The notes: generated by a model not told the origin, from the letters alone. A DNA stretch of 19,607 nt from Erysipelotrichaceae bacterium (GCA_900770275.1 CAAGJS010000268.1:1-19607); one strand, 5' to 3'. Numbered from the stretch's first letter, positions 7,114 to 15,096 are shown. A program made the numbers and translations.

Positions 7114-7428
7114 ATGAAGATTATTGGAGTTACCGCATGTACAGCGGGTATTGCACACACTTACATCGTTGCCGAGAAAATTCAGAAGGCAGCGGAAGAA
7201 GCAGGGTGCCAGTGCAAGATTGAAACCCAGGGCACCATCGGTGTCCAGAATGAACTGACCGCAGAAGATGTAAAGAATGCGGATGTCGTCATTCTTGCTC
7301 ATGACATTGCTGTTCATGGCACAGAGCGTTTCGCTGGAAAGCCGGTCGTTGACATTCCGATCAGTGTCGCAATGAAGAATCCGAAGAGTCTGATCGCGAC
7401 GATCCAGAAGAAGCTCGGCAAGAAGTAA
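7114..7428 (+). CDS. PTS fructose-type EIIB component
   Basis: A 104-residue EIIB protein of the fructose family. The phosphorylated cysteine is Cys9 in TACTAGIAHTY; in most relatives this loop is CPTGIAHT, so the residues after the cysteine differ slightly. It passes phosphate from EIIA to the sugar bound in EIIC. The ATG follows AAAGGAG by six bases. EIIC follows 58 bases downstream, with a possible operator-like site in the gap at 7450. Having EIIB as a single separate domain, instead of fused to EIIC, is common in Firmicutes sugar permeases with a MtlR/LicR-type regulator. Confidence 0.9.
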   Translation: MKIIGVTACTAGIAHTYIVAEKIQKAAEEAGCQCKIETQGTIGVQNELTAEDVKNADVVILAHDIAVHGTERFAGKPVVDIPISVAMKNPKSLIATIQKKLGKK

Positions 7429-7449
7429 ATGAAGTTTGGATTCAACTCA

Positions 7450-7463
7450 GTAAACCTAATCAC
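7450..7463 (+). promoter_or_regulatory. Possible operator half-site between EIIB and EIIC
   Basis: GTAAACCTAATCAC matches the window's GTAAACCGGTTTAC palindrome at 10 of 14 positions. The left half is complete and the right half is degraded. This is weak evidence and chance is possible. Confidence 0.25.
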
Positions 7464-7486
7464 AGAAAGGGGATAATCAAAGGTTT

Positions 7487-8605
7487 ATGAAGTGGCAGGA
7501 ATTTAAGAAGCACTTGATGACAGGAATCTCATTCATGATTCCTATGGTCGTCGCCGGTGGTATCCTGGGGGCTCTTGCAAAGGGTCTTGGCGGATATACC
7601 ATCGGATCTTTAGGCCCGGAGGCTGGCGCAACAGCATTCTCGAACCTCAACGCATTCAACTGGACGCAGTACTGGTGGGCAATCTCGAAGCTGTCTGACT
7701 TTGCGATGAGCTTCGTCTGCGGCGTTCTGGCTGCTGGTATCGCATACTCGATGGCTGATCGTCCGGGGATTGTTCCGGCGTTCATCATCGGCTATACCGC
7801 TAACCAGGCGAAGGCAGGCTTCCTTGGCGCAATGCTGATGGCTTACATCGTCGGCGTCATCGTTCTCTGGATGGAGAAGTGGAAGCTGCCGAAGGCGTTG
7901 CAGGGTCTGATGCCGGTTCTGATCATTCCGGTGCTGGCTACGCTGATTTCCGGCTCTCTGTTCTTCTGGATCATCTGCAAGCCGATGGCTTTGATGATGA
8001 CTGCTTTCCAGAACTGGATTCAGAGTCTGTCTTCCGGCTCTCTGTTCATTATCGGTGCTGTTATCGGTGCCTGCATGGGCTTCGATATGGGCGGCCCGAT
8101 CAACAAGACTGCTTCCATGGCAGCAAATGCTCTGTTTGCGGATGATCCGGATGGCACGGGCATCGGTTCTTCGGCTGAATCTGCAAAGATTGTCGGCGGC
8201 ATGACTCCTCCTCTGGGAATCGGCATTGCTACGATCATTGCCAAGAACAAGTTCACGCAGGAACAGCGTGATGCCGGTATCACCTGCATCCCGATGGGAC
8301 TCTGCTTCATTACCGAAGGTGTTCTGCCGTTTGCAGCGGAAGATCCTCTGCGTGTCATTCCGTCTTCGATGATTGGCTCCGCAATTGCCGGTGGCATGGT
8401 CATGGCAATGGGCTGCCATACACCTGCAGCTCATGGCGGTATCTTCATCGTTCCGGTTACCACGAATCCTGGTGCATTCCTTCTCGCTCTTGCCGTTGGC
8501 ACGATCGTTACAGCAATTCTGTATGCAGTACTGAAGAAGCCGCTGGATGAGAGTGAAAACGTTGAAGAGAAGGTTGATGACAACCTGGACATCAACATTC
8601 AGTAA
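7487..8605 (+). CDS. PTS fructose-type EIIC permease
   Basis: A 372-residue membrane permease of the fructose EIIC family. It starts with a short cytoplasmic segment (KWQEFKKHLMTG) followed by many hydrophobic helices. Family motifs include SFMIPMVVAGG, the PGIVPAFIIGY loop, the GFDMGGPINKTA segment, TPPLGIGIA and FITEGVLPFAAEDPLR near the substrate-binding glutamate. It takes up a sugar and releases it phosphorylated inside the cell. The tail (about residues 350-372) is acidic and polar. AGAAAGGGG lies 13 bases upstream, with a closer AAAGG three bases from the ATG. The class II aldolase and alcohol dehydrogenase downstream suggest that the imported phosphosugar is cleaved or oxidised; the substrate is unknown. 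Confidence 0.9.
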   Translation: MKWQEFKKHLMTGISFMIPMVVAGGILGALAKGLGGYTIGSLGPEAGATAFSNLNAFNWTQYWWAISKLSDFAMSFVCGVLAAGIAYSMADRPGIVPAFIIGYTANQAKAGFLGAMLMAYIVGVIVLWMEKWKLPKALQGLMPVLIIPVLATLISGSLFFWIICKPMALMMTAFQNWIQSLSSGSLFIIGAVIGACMGFDMGGPINKTASMAANALFADDPDGTGIGSSAESAKIVGGMTPPLGIGIATIIAKNKFTQEQRDAGITCIPMGLCFITEGVLPFAAEDPLRVIPSSMIGSAIAGGMVMAMGCHTPAAHGGIFIVPVTTNPGAFLLALAVGTIVTAILYAVLKKPLDESENVEEKVDDNLDINIQ

Positions 8606-8620
8606 CGATTGATTTTGAAC

Positions 8621-8646
8621 AGGGCAGAGTCGTTCGGCTCTGCCCT
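8621..8646 (+). other. Stem-loop between EIIC and aldolase genes
   Basis: A perfect nine-pair stem (8621-8629 with 8638-8646) closes an eight-base loop. Only two T follow, so it is a poor terminator. It may instead be an mRNA processing or stabilising structure, or a partial terminator that lowers expression of downstream genes. Confidence 0.5.
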
Positions 8647-8696
8647 TGGTTATGTCTTAACAGCAGAATCATACGAACAGGAGGAAGATAAAGTTT

Positions 8697-9581
8697 ATGT
8701 ATGAGTCGATGAAGTATATTCTCAAGGATGCCAATGAGCACAACTACGCCGTCATGGCGGTCAACAGCGTAAACATGGAGATGGCGCGTGCCGTCATCAG
8801 TGCCGCTGCTGAAAAGCATTCGCCGATCATCATCAATATCGGTGTCGGCCAGATGAAGAAACTTGCGCATCCAAGCGAGATGGTTCCGATGATCAAGGAG
8901 ATGGCGGAGCGTGTCGATGTTCCGGTCGCTCTGAACCTGGATCATGGTTCTACATTCGAGGATGAAGTTGCCGCTATGCGCTGGGGCTTCTCGTCGGTTA
9001 TGATCGACGCTTCCTCGCTGCCGTATGAGGAAAACGTCAAGCGTGTCCACAACATCGTCGCTCTGGCACATGCACGTGACATCTGCGTCGAAGGTGAACT
9101 TGGCCATGTTGGTCAGGCAAACGTCGGCGACAATGAGCACCTGGATCTCTACACCAATGTTGCCCAGGCACGTGACTATGTCGATCGTACCGGCATCGAT
9201 GCGCTGGCTGTTGCCATCGGAACGGCCCATGGTGACTATCCGAAGGGAATGGTTCCGAAGCTGGACTTCCAGCGTCTGGCTGAGCTGAAGGCTGAACTCA
9301 AGATGCCGCTGGTTCTCCATGGCGGTTCCGGTTCCGGTGAAGAGAATATTCGCAAGGCAGTTGCCGGCGGCATCAACAAGATCAATGTCTGCACCGATGC
9401 ATTCCATGCGGCTGAAAAGGCGATGAAGGCCAAGTGGGAAGAGAATCCGAACACGAACTATCTTGAAATCATGATGACGGCAGAAGCCGCAATCAAGAAG
9501 TTCGTCATGGACTACATTGATCTCATCGGCTCAGCAAACCGTTATGGCTACGGAGCTACGTTCTCCGACAGTCAGGAGTAA
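8697..9581 (+). CDS. Class II (zinc-dependent) ketose-bisphosphate aldolase
   Basis: A 294-residue class II aldolase of the FbaA/GatY/KbaY/IolJ family. Zinc ligands and catalytic residues are in place: Asp82 and His83 in NLDHGST, the VEGELGHVG segment (Glu132/Glu134), His178 in GTAHGDY and His208 in LHGGSGSG, then the phosphate-binding KINVCTD. These enzymes split ketose (bis)phosphates into dihydroxyacetone phosphate and an aldehyde. Close relatives cannot be separated by eye. In this setting the substrate could be the phosphosugar from the PTS, or 6-phospho-5-dehydro-2-deoxygluconate made by IolC (the IolJ role). An AGGAGGAAG site precedes the ATG by about ten bases. A terminator follows the stop, so the aldolase is partly separated from the dehydrogenase gene. 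Confidence 0.88.
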   Translation: MYESMKYILKDANEHNYAVMAVNSVNMEMARAVISAAAEKHSPIIINIGVGQMKKLAHPSEMVPMIKEMAERVDVPVALNLDHGSTFEDEVAAMRWGFSSVMIDASSLPYEENVKRVHNIVALAHARDICVEGELGHVGQANVGDNEHLDLYTNVAQARDYVDRTGIDALAVAIGTAHGDYPKGMVPKLDFQRLAELKAELKMPLVLHGGSGSGEENIRKAVAGGINKINVCTDAFHAAEKAMKAKWEENPNTNYLEIMMTAEAAIKKFVMDYIDLIGSANRYGYGATFSDSQE

Positions 9582-9597
9582 GTTTCGCAATCCATTC

Positions 9598-9624
9598 GGG
9601 CCGGGATTTTCCCGGTCCTTTTTT
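9598..9624 (+). terminator. Intrinsic terminator after the aldolase gene
   Basis: An eight-pair stem (9598-9605 with 9611-9618, one G-T pair) with a five-base loop is followed by six T at 9619-9624. The next gene begins 14 bases later and has no clear promoter of its own, so this probably acts as a partial terminator inside the operon. Confidence 0.75.
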
Positions 9625-9637
9625 AACAAGGAGCCGA

Positions 9638-10732
9638 ATGATGAATTCATTGTTTCTGCCACGCGTATCGGTCGGGACCGATGCCTATGATGCTTTCGTG
9701 GATATTCTTCCATCTGCCGGAAGAACCTGTGCCATCTACTATGGGGAACATGCCTGGAAGGCAGCAGGAACGAAAGTGATTGCGGCCATGAGCCGGGCCG
9801 GCATCAGGATTCTCGAACAGCAGTGCTATGGCAAAGAGGCATCGTTTGAAAATGCGCAGCGGATTATTGATTCTTCTGCTGCCAAGAACGCTGACTTTCT
9901 TCTGGCCGTTGGCGGCGGCAAGTGCATGGATACGGTCAAGTATGCCGGCTTTGTGATGCATAAGCCGGTGTTTACATGCCCTACGATTGCGAGCAATTGC
10001 GCCCCGGTCACCAGGATTGCCATCATGTATACCCAGGAAGGTGCCTTCAAGGAGATTGTTCAGCTTTCTGCACCACCGCAGCACTGCTTCATTGATCTGC
10101 AGGTCGCTGCCGAAGCTCCTGCGTGCTACTTATGGGCTGGCATGGGCGATACGATGGCCAAACACGTGGAAGCCAGTTTCTCTGCACGCGGAGATGAGCT
10201 GGCTTATGGGCCGCGTCTTGGTGTGAAGGTAAGTGAACTTTGCTATGGAGACATTCTTGCCTATGGAGCGAAAGCACTTGCCGATGCCCATCGGAAACAG
10301 TCATCGTTTGCTTTGGAAATTGTGGCGCAGGACATCATCGTAACAACCGGTCTTGTATCGGTCAGCGTCGGCGTAGATTACAACAGTGCGCTGGCGCATG
10401 CGCTGTACTATGGCCTGACCGTCCGGAAGGACGTTGCCGAACATCATCTTCATGGAGAGATCGTCAGCTATGGGACACTTGTTCAGCTGATGATGGACGG
10501 GCAGACGAAGATGTTTAAGGAGGTGTATGCCTTCAACAGATCCGTCGGTCTGCCGCTGAAACTCAGTGATCTTGGTCTTGATGTCAACAGTGATCTGAGC
10601 GACGTTCTCGATGTGACGGCGAACAATCAAGAGCTGATTCACGTTCCTTATCCTGTGACCAGAGAGAAGATACTGCAGGCCATGAAGAGGGTGGAGCAGT
10701 ATCGTTTGGATGATGGGGATTTGGTAGAATAA
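9638..10732 (+). CDS. Iron-type alcohol dehydrogenase, glycerol-dehydrogenase-like
   Basis: A 364-residue NAD-dependent dehydrogenase of the GldA/iron-containing alcohol dehydrogenase family. The nucleotide-binding loop is GGGKCMDTVK (residues 92-101), followed by PTIASNCAPVT. Metal ligands fit Asp171 in MGDTMAKHVEA, His254 in ALAHALYYGL, and a histidine of HHLHGE (residues 269-274). GldA relatives oxidise glycerol or reduce small keto compounds such as dihydroxyacetone or hydroxyacetone. Here it could reduce or oxidise an aldehyde or ketone released by the aldolase next to it. AAGGAG lies at 9628-9633; ATG 9638 and the in-frame ATG 9641 are both possible, the second having the better spacing. 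The substrate is not determined. Confidence 0.82.
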   Translation: MMNSLFLPRVSVGTDAYDAFVDILPSAGRTCAIYYGEHAWKAAGTKVIAAMSRAGIRILEQQCYGKEASFENAQRIIDSSAAKNADFLLAVGGGKCMDTVKYAGFVMHKPVFTCPTIASNCAPVTRIAIMYTQEGAFKEIVQLSAPPQHCFIDLQVAAEAPACYLWAGMGDTMAKHVEASFSARGDELAYGPRLGVKVSELCYGDILAYGAKALADAHRKQSSFALEIVAQDIIVTTGLVSVSVGVDYNSALAHALYYGLTVRKDVAEHHLHGEIVSYGTLVQLMMDGQTKMFKEVYAFNRSVGLPLKLSDLGLDVNSDLSDVLDVTANNQELIHVPYPVTREKILQAMKRVEQYRLDDGDLVE

Positions 10733-10764
10733 AGGTGCTTTTGCAGGAAGGAAACGGTGACAGT

Positions 10765-10959
10765 ATGCTGCGAATGATTATTATGCTCGTGATTCTGGCT
10801 GCGGGCATGTATCTGATTCTGAAGGCGAAGGTTCACTTCGCGCAGCGTCAGAAAACTCAGCCGGATAATGCATGGTCCAAAGAAGAAAACCGGTGGCGGT
10901 ACATGGGCTATGTGCTGTGTGCGATTGATGTTGTAATTGCAGGGTTTATTAACTTTTAA
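10765..10959 (+). CDS. Small membrane protein of unknown function
   Basis: A 64-residue protein with two hydrophobic stretches, one at about residues 3-20 and one at about 47-63. Between them is a charged, polar loop with KVHFAQRQKTQPDNAW and RWRYMG. I do not recognise a family. I chose ATG 10765, which follows AGGAAGGAA at 10746-10754 by about ten bases; the frame is open from a GTG at 10735, but that start would overlap the ribosome site. It sits 32 bases after the dehydrogenase stop and 16 bases before uxaC, in the same direction, so it is part of that operon. It could be a small accessory to transport or a membrane-bound partner; nothing in the sequence decides this. Confidence 0.6.
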   Translation: MLRMIIMLVILAAGMYLILKAKVHFAQRQKTQPDNAWSKEENRWRYMGYVLCAIDVVIAGFINF

Positions 10960-10975
10960 GAGGTGAAAGTAAGAT

Positions 10976-12433
10976 ATGAAGGAATATATGGGTCCGGATT
11001 TTCTGCTGGAAACGGAAACGGCAAAGCGTCTGTATCATTCTTATGCGGAGAATCTTCCGATCATTGATTATCATTGCCACATTCCGCCCAAGGATATCTA
11101 TGAAGATACGCGTTTCACCAATCTGGCACAGGTATGGCTTGGCGGCCATCAGAAGAGAGAAGATGGCAGCGACTACTATTATGGCGATCACTATAAGTGG
11201 CGGCTGATGCGTGCCAATGGTGTTCCGGAAGAATATATTACCGGCGATGCGCCGGACCGTGAGCGGTTCCAGTATTTCTGTGAAACGCTGGAAAAGACGA
11301 TCGGCAACCCGATGAACCACTGGTGCCAGCTGGAGCTGCGCAAGTATTTTGGCATTGAAGATGTGATCTGCGGTGCCAATGCGCAGAAGATCTGGGACAA
11401 GGCCAATGACATGCTGCAGAATGATCCGCACTGCACCTGCCGCGGCCTGATTGAATCGTCCAATGTACGCTTCATCGGTACGACCGATGATCCGGCTGAC
11501 TCGCTTGAGTGGCATCAGAAGCTGAAGGAAGATGGCAGCTTTGCGCCGATTGTGGCGCCTTCCTTCCGTCCGGATCAGGCACTGAACATTCAGAAGCCTG
11601 CCTTTGCCGGCTATATGAAGCAGCTTGCCAAGGCGGCAGGTATGGAAATCAACAGCGCCGGTGATGCGGCGAAAGCACTGGAAAAGCGTCTCGACTTCTT
11701 CGTAAGCATGGGCTGCCGTGCTTCGGATCACGGCATTGAAACGATTCCGCATACCGCTGCCTGGAACGATGAGAAGCGTGCCGATGAAGTGTTCCGCAAG
11801 GCAATGGCAGGGGAAGCGATCTGCGAAGCGGATCGCGATGACTGGCAGAGCTGGCTGCTGTATCAGCTTGCCTGCATGTACGATGCACGTGATGTCGCGA
11901 TGCAGCTGCACTACAATGCGCTGCGCAACACGAATGAGAAGTACTTCCATCTGCTTGGCGCGGATACGGGCTTTGATGCGATGGATGCCCATGACTGCAT
12001 TCATGGGATCCAGGGTCTTCTGTCGGATCTGACCATGGCTGGCAAGTGCCCGAAGACGATTCTCTATTCGCTGAATCCGGAAGACTTTGATGCACTTGAG
12101 ACGCTGGCAGGCTGCTTCCAGCAGGATTCCAGTGTGAAGAGCCGTGTTCAGCTCGGTGCTTCCTGGTGGTTTGTGGATACGAAGGACGGCATGGAACGCC
12201 ATCTGCATATCTATGGACGTCTGGGTGTGCTGGGCAACTTCATCGGCATGCTGACGGATTCGCGCAGCTTCCTGAGCTATACGCGTCACGAGTACTTCCG
12301 CCGCATTCTGTGCAACACGATCGGAAAATGGGTTGAAAACGGCGAGTTCCCGGATGACGATGCGATGCTCAAGCCGATTGTGGAAGGCATCTGCTACTAC
12401 AATGCCGCCAGATATTTCGACATTCCTGAGTAA
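10976..12433 (+). CDS. uxaC: Uronate isomerase (glucuronate/galacturonate isomerase)
   Basis: A 485-residue UxaC of the amidohydrolase-like superfamily, slightly longer than the Escherichia coli enzyme of about 470. It isomerises D-galacturonate to D-tagaturonate, and D-glucuronate to D-fructuronate, in the cytoplasm. The metal-binding pair His33 and His35 is in DYHCHIPPKD near the N-terminus. Other family blocks include FHLLGADTG-like and GASWWFVDTKDGM (about 395-410), followed by FIGMLTDSRSF and SYTRHEYFRR near the C-terminus. GAGGTGAAAG precedes the ATG by about eight bases. It is the last gene of the PTS operon, 16 bases after the small membrane gene, and is followed by a strong terminator. 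It supplies the substrate for UxaB, which is encoded in a separate unit at 16353. Confidence 0.95.
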   Translation: MKEYMGPDFLLETETAKRLYHSYAENLPIIDYHCHIPPKDIYEDTRFTNLAQVWLGGHQKREDGSDYYYGDHYKWRLMRANGVPEEYITGDAPDRERFQYFCETLEKTIGNPMNHWCQLELRKYFGIEDVICGANAQKIWDKANDMLQNDPHCTCRGLIESSNVRFIGTTDDPADSLEWHQKLKEDGSFAPIVAPSFRPDQALNIQKPAFAGYMKQLAKAAGMEINSAGDAAKALEKRLDFFVSMGCRASDHGIETIPHTAAWNDEKRADEVFRKAMAGEAICEADRDDWQSWLLYQLACMYDARDVAMQLHYNALRNTNEKYFHLLGADTGFDAMDAHDCIHGIQGLLSDLTMAGKCPKTILYSLNPEDFDALETLAGCFQQDSSVKSRVQLGASWWFVDTKDGMERHLHIYGRLGVLGNFIGMLTDSRSFLSYTRHEYFRRILCNTIGKWVENGEFPDDDAMLKPIVEGICYYNAARYFDIPE

Positions 12434-12468
12434 AGACAAAACAGAAACGATCAGAAGAACGATCAGAA

Positions 12469-12504
12469 AAAAGCTGCCAGAGATCCATGTCTCTGGCAGC
12501 TTTT
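12469..12504. terminator. Bidirectional terminator after uxaC
   Basis: A perfect fifteen-pair stem (12469-12483 with 12490-12504) with a six-base loop, flanked by A and T runs. It ends the uxaC unit and would also work on the minus strand. Confidence 0.85.
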
Positions 12505-12511
12505 GCGTAAT

Positions 12512-12545
12512 AAAAGGCTGTCAGGATCATCGATCACTGACAGCC
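12512..12545 (-). terminator. Intrinsic terminator of the HIT gene unit
   Basis: Nine-base arms (12545-12537 and 12524-12516) pair perfectly around a twelve-base loop. On the minus strand they are followed by TTTT (12515-12512). It lies 29 bases after the HIT stop codon. Confidence 0.75.
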
Positions 12546-12574
12546 CCTGGGAGGATAAAACGTGTGATGGAAGA

Positions 12575-13015
12575 TTACTTCTGGTTCAGAATCAACGGAC
12601 GCAGACGGTCGGCGATGATCTTTGCCTCGTCATCGCTGATCTTGTTGGGCGTCGGGTTCATGAGGAAGGTGCCTCCCCATTCTGCCTGATCCTTGTACTT
12701 CGGTACCAGGTGGCAGTGCAGATGGTGGCCCGTATCACCGAACATGCCATAGTTCAACTTGTCCGGATGATAAGCTTCATGAATTGCCTTGGCGACCCTT
12801 ACAACATCCGCAAGGAAGGCCTGCTGCTCTTCAACAGGCAGATCGACGATTTCCGAAACATGATGCTTGGAAGCGACGACGCAGCGGCCCGGATGTGTCT
12901 GTTCACGGAACACGTAAACGGTTGAAGCCGGCAGTTCGCAGATTTCATAGGCGAAGGCATTGACCAGATCGCCCTTGGCGCAATAGCTGCAGTTCGGATC
13001 TTTGATTTCTTCCAT
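12575..13015 (-). CDS. HIT family nucleotide hydrolase/transferase with zinc site
   Basis: A 146-residue histidine-triad protein. The triad is His98-Leu-His100-Cys-His102 in GHHLHCHLVPKY. A zinc-type site is suggested by Cys9 and Cys12 in NCSYC with His51/His52 after VVASK. HIT proteins split nucleoside phosphoramidates or dinucleotide polyphosphates, usually as housekeeping enzymes. There is no strong Shine-Dalgarno site; the purine-rich AGAAGAAAAAGAG lies before ATG 13015. It follows kdgK by 41 bases in the same direction without a terminator between them, so it may be the last gene of the eda-kdgK unit and transcribed with uronate degradation. A link to sugar catabolism beyond that is not evident. 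Confidence 0.88.
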   Translation of the reverse strand: MEEIKDPNCSYCAKGDLVNAFAYEICELPASTVYVFREQTHPGRCVVASKHHVSEIVDLPVEEQQAFLADVVRVAKAIHEAYHPDKLNYGMFGDTGHHLHCHLVPKYKDQAEWGGTFLMNPTPNKISDDEAKIIADRLRPLILNQK

Positions 13016-13056
13016 ACTCTTTTTCTTCTTTCTGTTGTCTATGGATGCTTTATTGC

Positions 13057-14082
13057 TTAACGCTGAACACGGCCCGACGTATTGCCGCCGGCGAGAGAGA
13101 GAACTTCACTTTCGGATACACAGTTGAAGTCGCCCGGCAGCGTATGCTTGAGAGCCGAGGCTGCGACGGCAAACTCCAGTGCCTTCTGCGGATCATTCCA
13201 CTTCAACAGACCATGAATCAGGCCGCCCGAGAAACTGTCACCGCCGCCGACACGGTCAACGATCGGAATGATTTCATAGTGACGCGACTCATAGAACTGC
13301 TTGCCATCATAGAGCAGAGCCTTCCAGCCGTTGTCCGAAGCACTGTGGCTTTCCCGCAGCGTCGAGGCAACAATGCTGAAGCCGAACTTCTTTACCATCT
13401 GCTCGAAGATCGTATGATAGCCGGCCGCATCCGTGCTGCCGTGCTCGACATCGGAATCTGGTGTAAAGCCAAGGCACTTCTGCGCATCTTCCTCATTGCC
13501 GATGCATACGTCAACGTATTCCATCAGCGGTGTCATGACTTTCTGTGCCTCTTCCTCGGTCCACAGCTTCTTGCGGTAGTTGAGATCGCAGGATACTCTG
13601 ACGCCGTGCTTCCTGGCTTCCTTGCAGGCAACTTCCGTCAGCTTTGCACTCTTGGCTGATATTGCCGGTGTAATACCGGACCAGTGGAACCAGTCGGCTC
13701 CCGTAAAGATTGCATCCCAGTCGAAGTCTTCCGGATCCGCTTCCGCAATTGCCGAACCGGCACGGTCATAGATGACCTTGGAAGGGCGAAGAGAAGCACC
13801 GTTTTCTGCATAATAGATGCCGACACGGCTGCCGCCGCGGGCAATGTATTCCGTATGAACACCATAACGGCGCAGCGCATTGACAGCGGCCTGCCCGATT
13901 TCGTGTTCCGGAAGCTTGGTCACATAGTAGGCATCATCGCCATAGTTGGCCAATGATACGGCAACATTTGCTTCGCCGCCACCCCAGATGACATCGAAGC
14001 GGTCCGCCTGGAGAAAACGCTGTGAAGGATCCGCCGGTGTCAGCCGGAGCATGATTTCACCAAGAGTTACAACTTTTGTCAT
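13057..14082 (-). CDS. kdgK: 2-keto-3-deoxygluconate kinase
   Basis: A 341-residue PfkB-family kinase that phosphorylates 2-keto-3-deoxy-D-gluconate to KDPG. Motifs include GEIMLRLTP at the start, the substrate-binding GGGEANVAVSLANYG (34-48), RVGIYYAENG (about 86-95), CDLNYRKKLW (about 165-174) and RVGGGDSFSGGL (about 277-288) with catalytic Asp282. The C-terminal block ASALKHTLPGD matches KdgK proteins. The gene starts 17 bases after the eda-VOC stop, with AGGGACAGG before ATG 14082. Its partner upstream makes pyruvate and glyceraldehyde 3-phosphate from the KDPG formed here, so together they are the common lower part of uronate breakdown. Confidence 0.92.
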   Translation of the reverse strand: MTKVVTLGEIMLRLTPADPSQRFLQADRFDVIWGGGEANVAVSLANYGDDAYYVTKLPEHEIGQAAVNALRRYGVHTEYIARGGSRVGIYYAENGASLRPSKVIYDRAGSAIAEADPEDFDWDAIFTGADWFHWSGITPAISAKSAKLTEVACKEARKHGVRVSCDLNYRKKLWTEEEAQKVMTPLMEYVDVCIGNEEDAQKCLGFTPDSDVEHGSTDAAGYHTIFEQMVKKFGFSIVASTLRESHSASDNGWKALLYDGKQFYESRHYEIIPIVDRVGGGDSFSGGLIHGLLKWNDPQKALEFAVAASALKHTLPGDFNCVSESEVLSLAGGNTSGRVQR

Positions 14083-14099
14083 GATATGGACCTGTCCCT

Positions 14100-15065
14100 T
14101 CAGTCATTGACCAGATGGATGGCAAAGCCGCCGATCTCATCCTTGAAGTAGATGAACTTGAGATCACCATTGGCATCATAGGTCGCAGAGTCTTCATCAA
14201 ACGCATAGCCAAGGGTACGGAAGTAGGCTGCTGCCCGTTCGGTGGAGTGAACGCCGATGGCGATGTGGCCGTGGGCTCCCTTGTGCTGGTTCACCATGAT
14301 TTCGACCAGCTCACTGCCGAAGTAGCCCTTGCTGGTTTCACGGACACTGCCCGCAAACAGCTTTGCGAACGCATCGGCTGCCTGTTTTCCTTCTGCTTCC
14401 GTGCAGTTGACGCCGACATGCTTGATATGCATTCCGAGCATCTTCAGTACTGCATCGTGCGAGATCCGTTCGATCTCATCGAATTTGCCGGCATCGATCA
14501 GCGCTGACTTAACCATCCAGGTGCCGCCGACTGCGAAGATCTTCGGATCATTCAGATAGTCGAGCATGTTTTCCGTATTGACGCCGCCGGTCGGCAGGAA
14601 GGTCATACTACGGTAGGGACCGCACAGTGCCTTGATTGTCTTGAGGCCGCCCAGCTGTTCGGCAGGGAAGAACTTGACCGTGGAAAGACCAAGGGCAAGT
14701 GCCTGTTCGATTTCACTGGCGGTCGAAATGCCCGGGATCATCGGCAGACCTTTGCTCAGGACATAGGATACGATTTCCGGGTTCAGGCCGGGGGAAACGA
14801 TGAATTCTGCACCTGCATCGATGGCGGAATCCACCTGTTCCTTTGTTAGAACCGTTCCGGCTCCGACGAGCATTTCCGGGCAGGCTTTCTTCATTTCAAT
14901 CATTGCATCGTGCGCAGCTGCGGTACGATAGGTGACTTCCGCCACCGGAAGGCCGCCAGCACACAGTGCCTTGGCAAGAGGAGCCGCATCTTCGACACGG
15001 TTGAGGGCAATGGCAGGAATAATGCCGATGCCATGCATTCTTTTCATGACTTCTTCTTTGTTCAT
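14100..15065 (-). CDS. eda: KDPG/KHG aldolase with fused C-terminal VOC (glyoxalase-like) domain
   Basis: A 321-residue two-domain protein. Residues 1-210 are a class I KDPG aldolase: GIIPAIA, Glu43 in PVAEVTYRTAAA, GAGTVL, the SPGLNPE loop, Schiff-base Lys131 in VKFFPAE and PTGGV (158-162). It splits KDPG into pyruvate and glyceraldehyde 3-phosphate, and often also 4-hydroxy-2-oxoglutarate. Residues 212-321 form a VOC domain: IKHVGVN with His216, VEIM, GHIAIGV with His267, and GGFAIHLVN with His317 in place of the more usual glutamate ligand. Classical Eda lacks this domain and has about 210 residues. I chose ATG 15065 with GAAAGGAAA upstream; a longer open frame reaches 15116, but it would cover the operator and promoter. 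It is the first gene of the eda-kdgK(-HIT) unit. Confidence 0.9.
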   Translation of the reverse strand: MNKEEVMKRMHGIGIIPAIALNRVEDAAPLAKALCAGGLPVAEVTYRTAAAHDAMIEMKKACPEMLVGAGTVLTKEQVDSAIDAGAEFIVSPGLNPEIVSYVLSKGLPMIPGISTASEIEQALALGLSTVKFFPAEQLGGLKTIKALCGPYRSMTFLPTGGVNTENMLDYLNDPKIFAVGGTWMVKSALIDAGKFDEIERISHDAVLKMLGMHIKHVGVNCTEAEGKQAADAFAKLFAGSVRETSKGYFGSELVEIMVNQHKGAHGHIAIGVHSTERAAAYFRTLGYAFDEDSATYDANGDLKFIYFKDEIGGFAIHLVND

Positions 15066-15082
15066 GGGATTTCCTTTCTGTG

Positions 15083-15096
15083 GTAAACCGGTATAC
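15083..15096. promoter_or_regulatory. LacI-type operator at the eda promoter
   Basis: GTAAACCGGTATAC is a near-perfect palindrome (one mismatched pair in seven) and differs from the window consensus GTAAACCGGTTTAC at one base. It covers the expected transcription start of the minus-strand promoter 15101-15129, a position suited to repression by the divergently encoded LacI-type regulator. Confidence 0.7.

Noticed and set aside
10949..12439. Minus-strand open frame of 496 codons opposite uxaC
   Set aside because: It is antisense to a clear UxaC protein, its translation is rich in Arg, His and Ile without domain motifs, and it arises from codon bias of uxaC.
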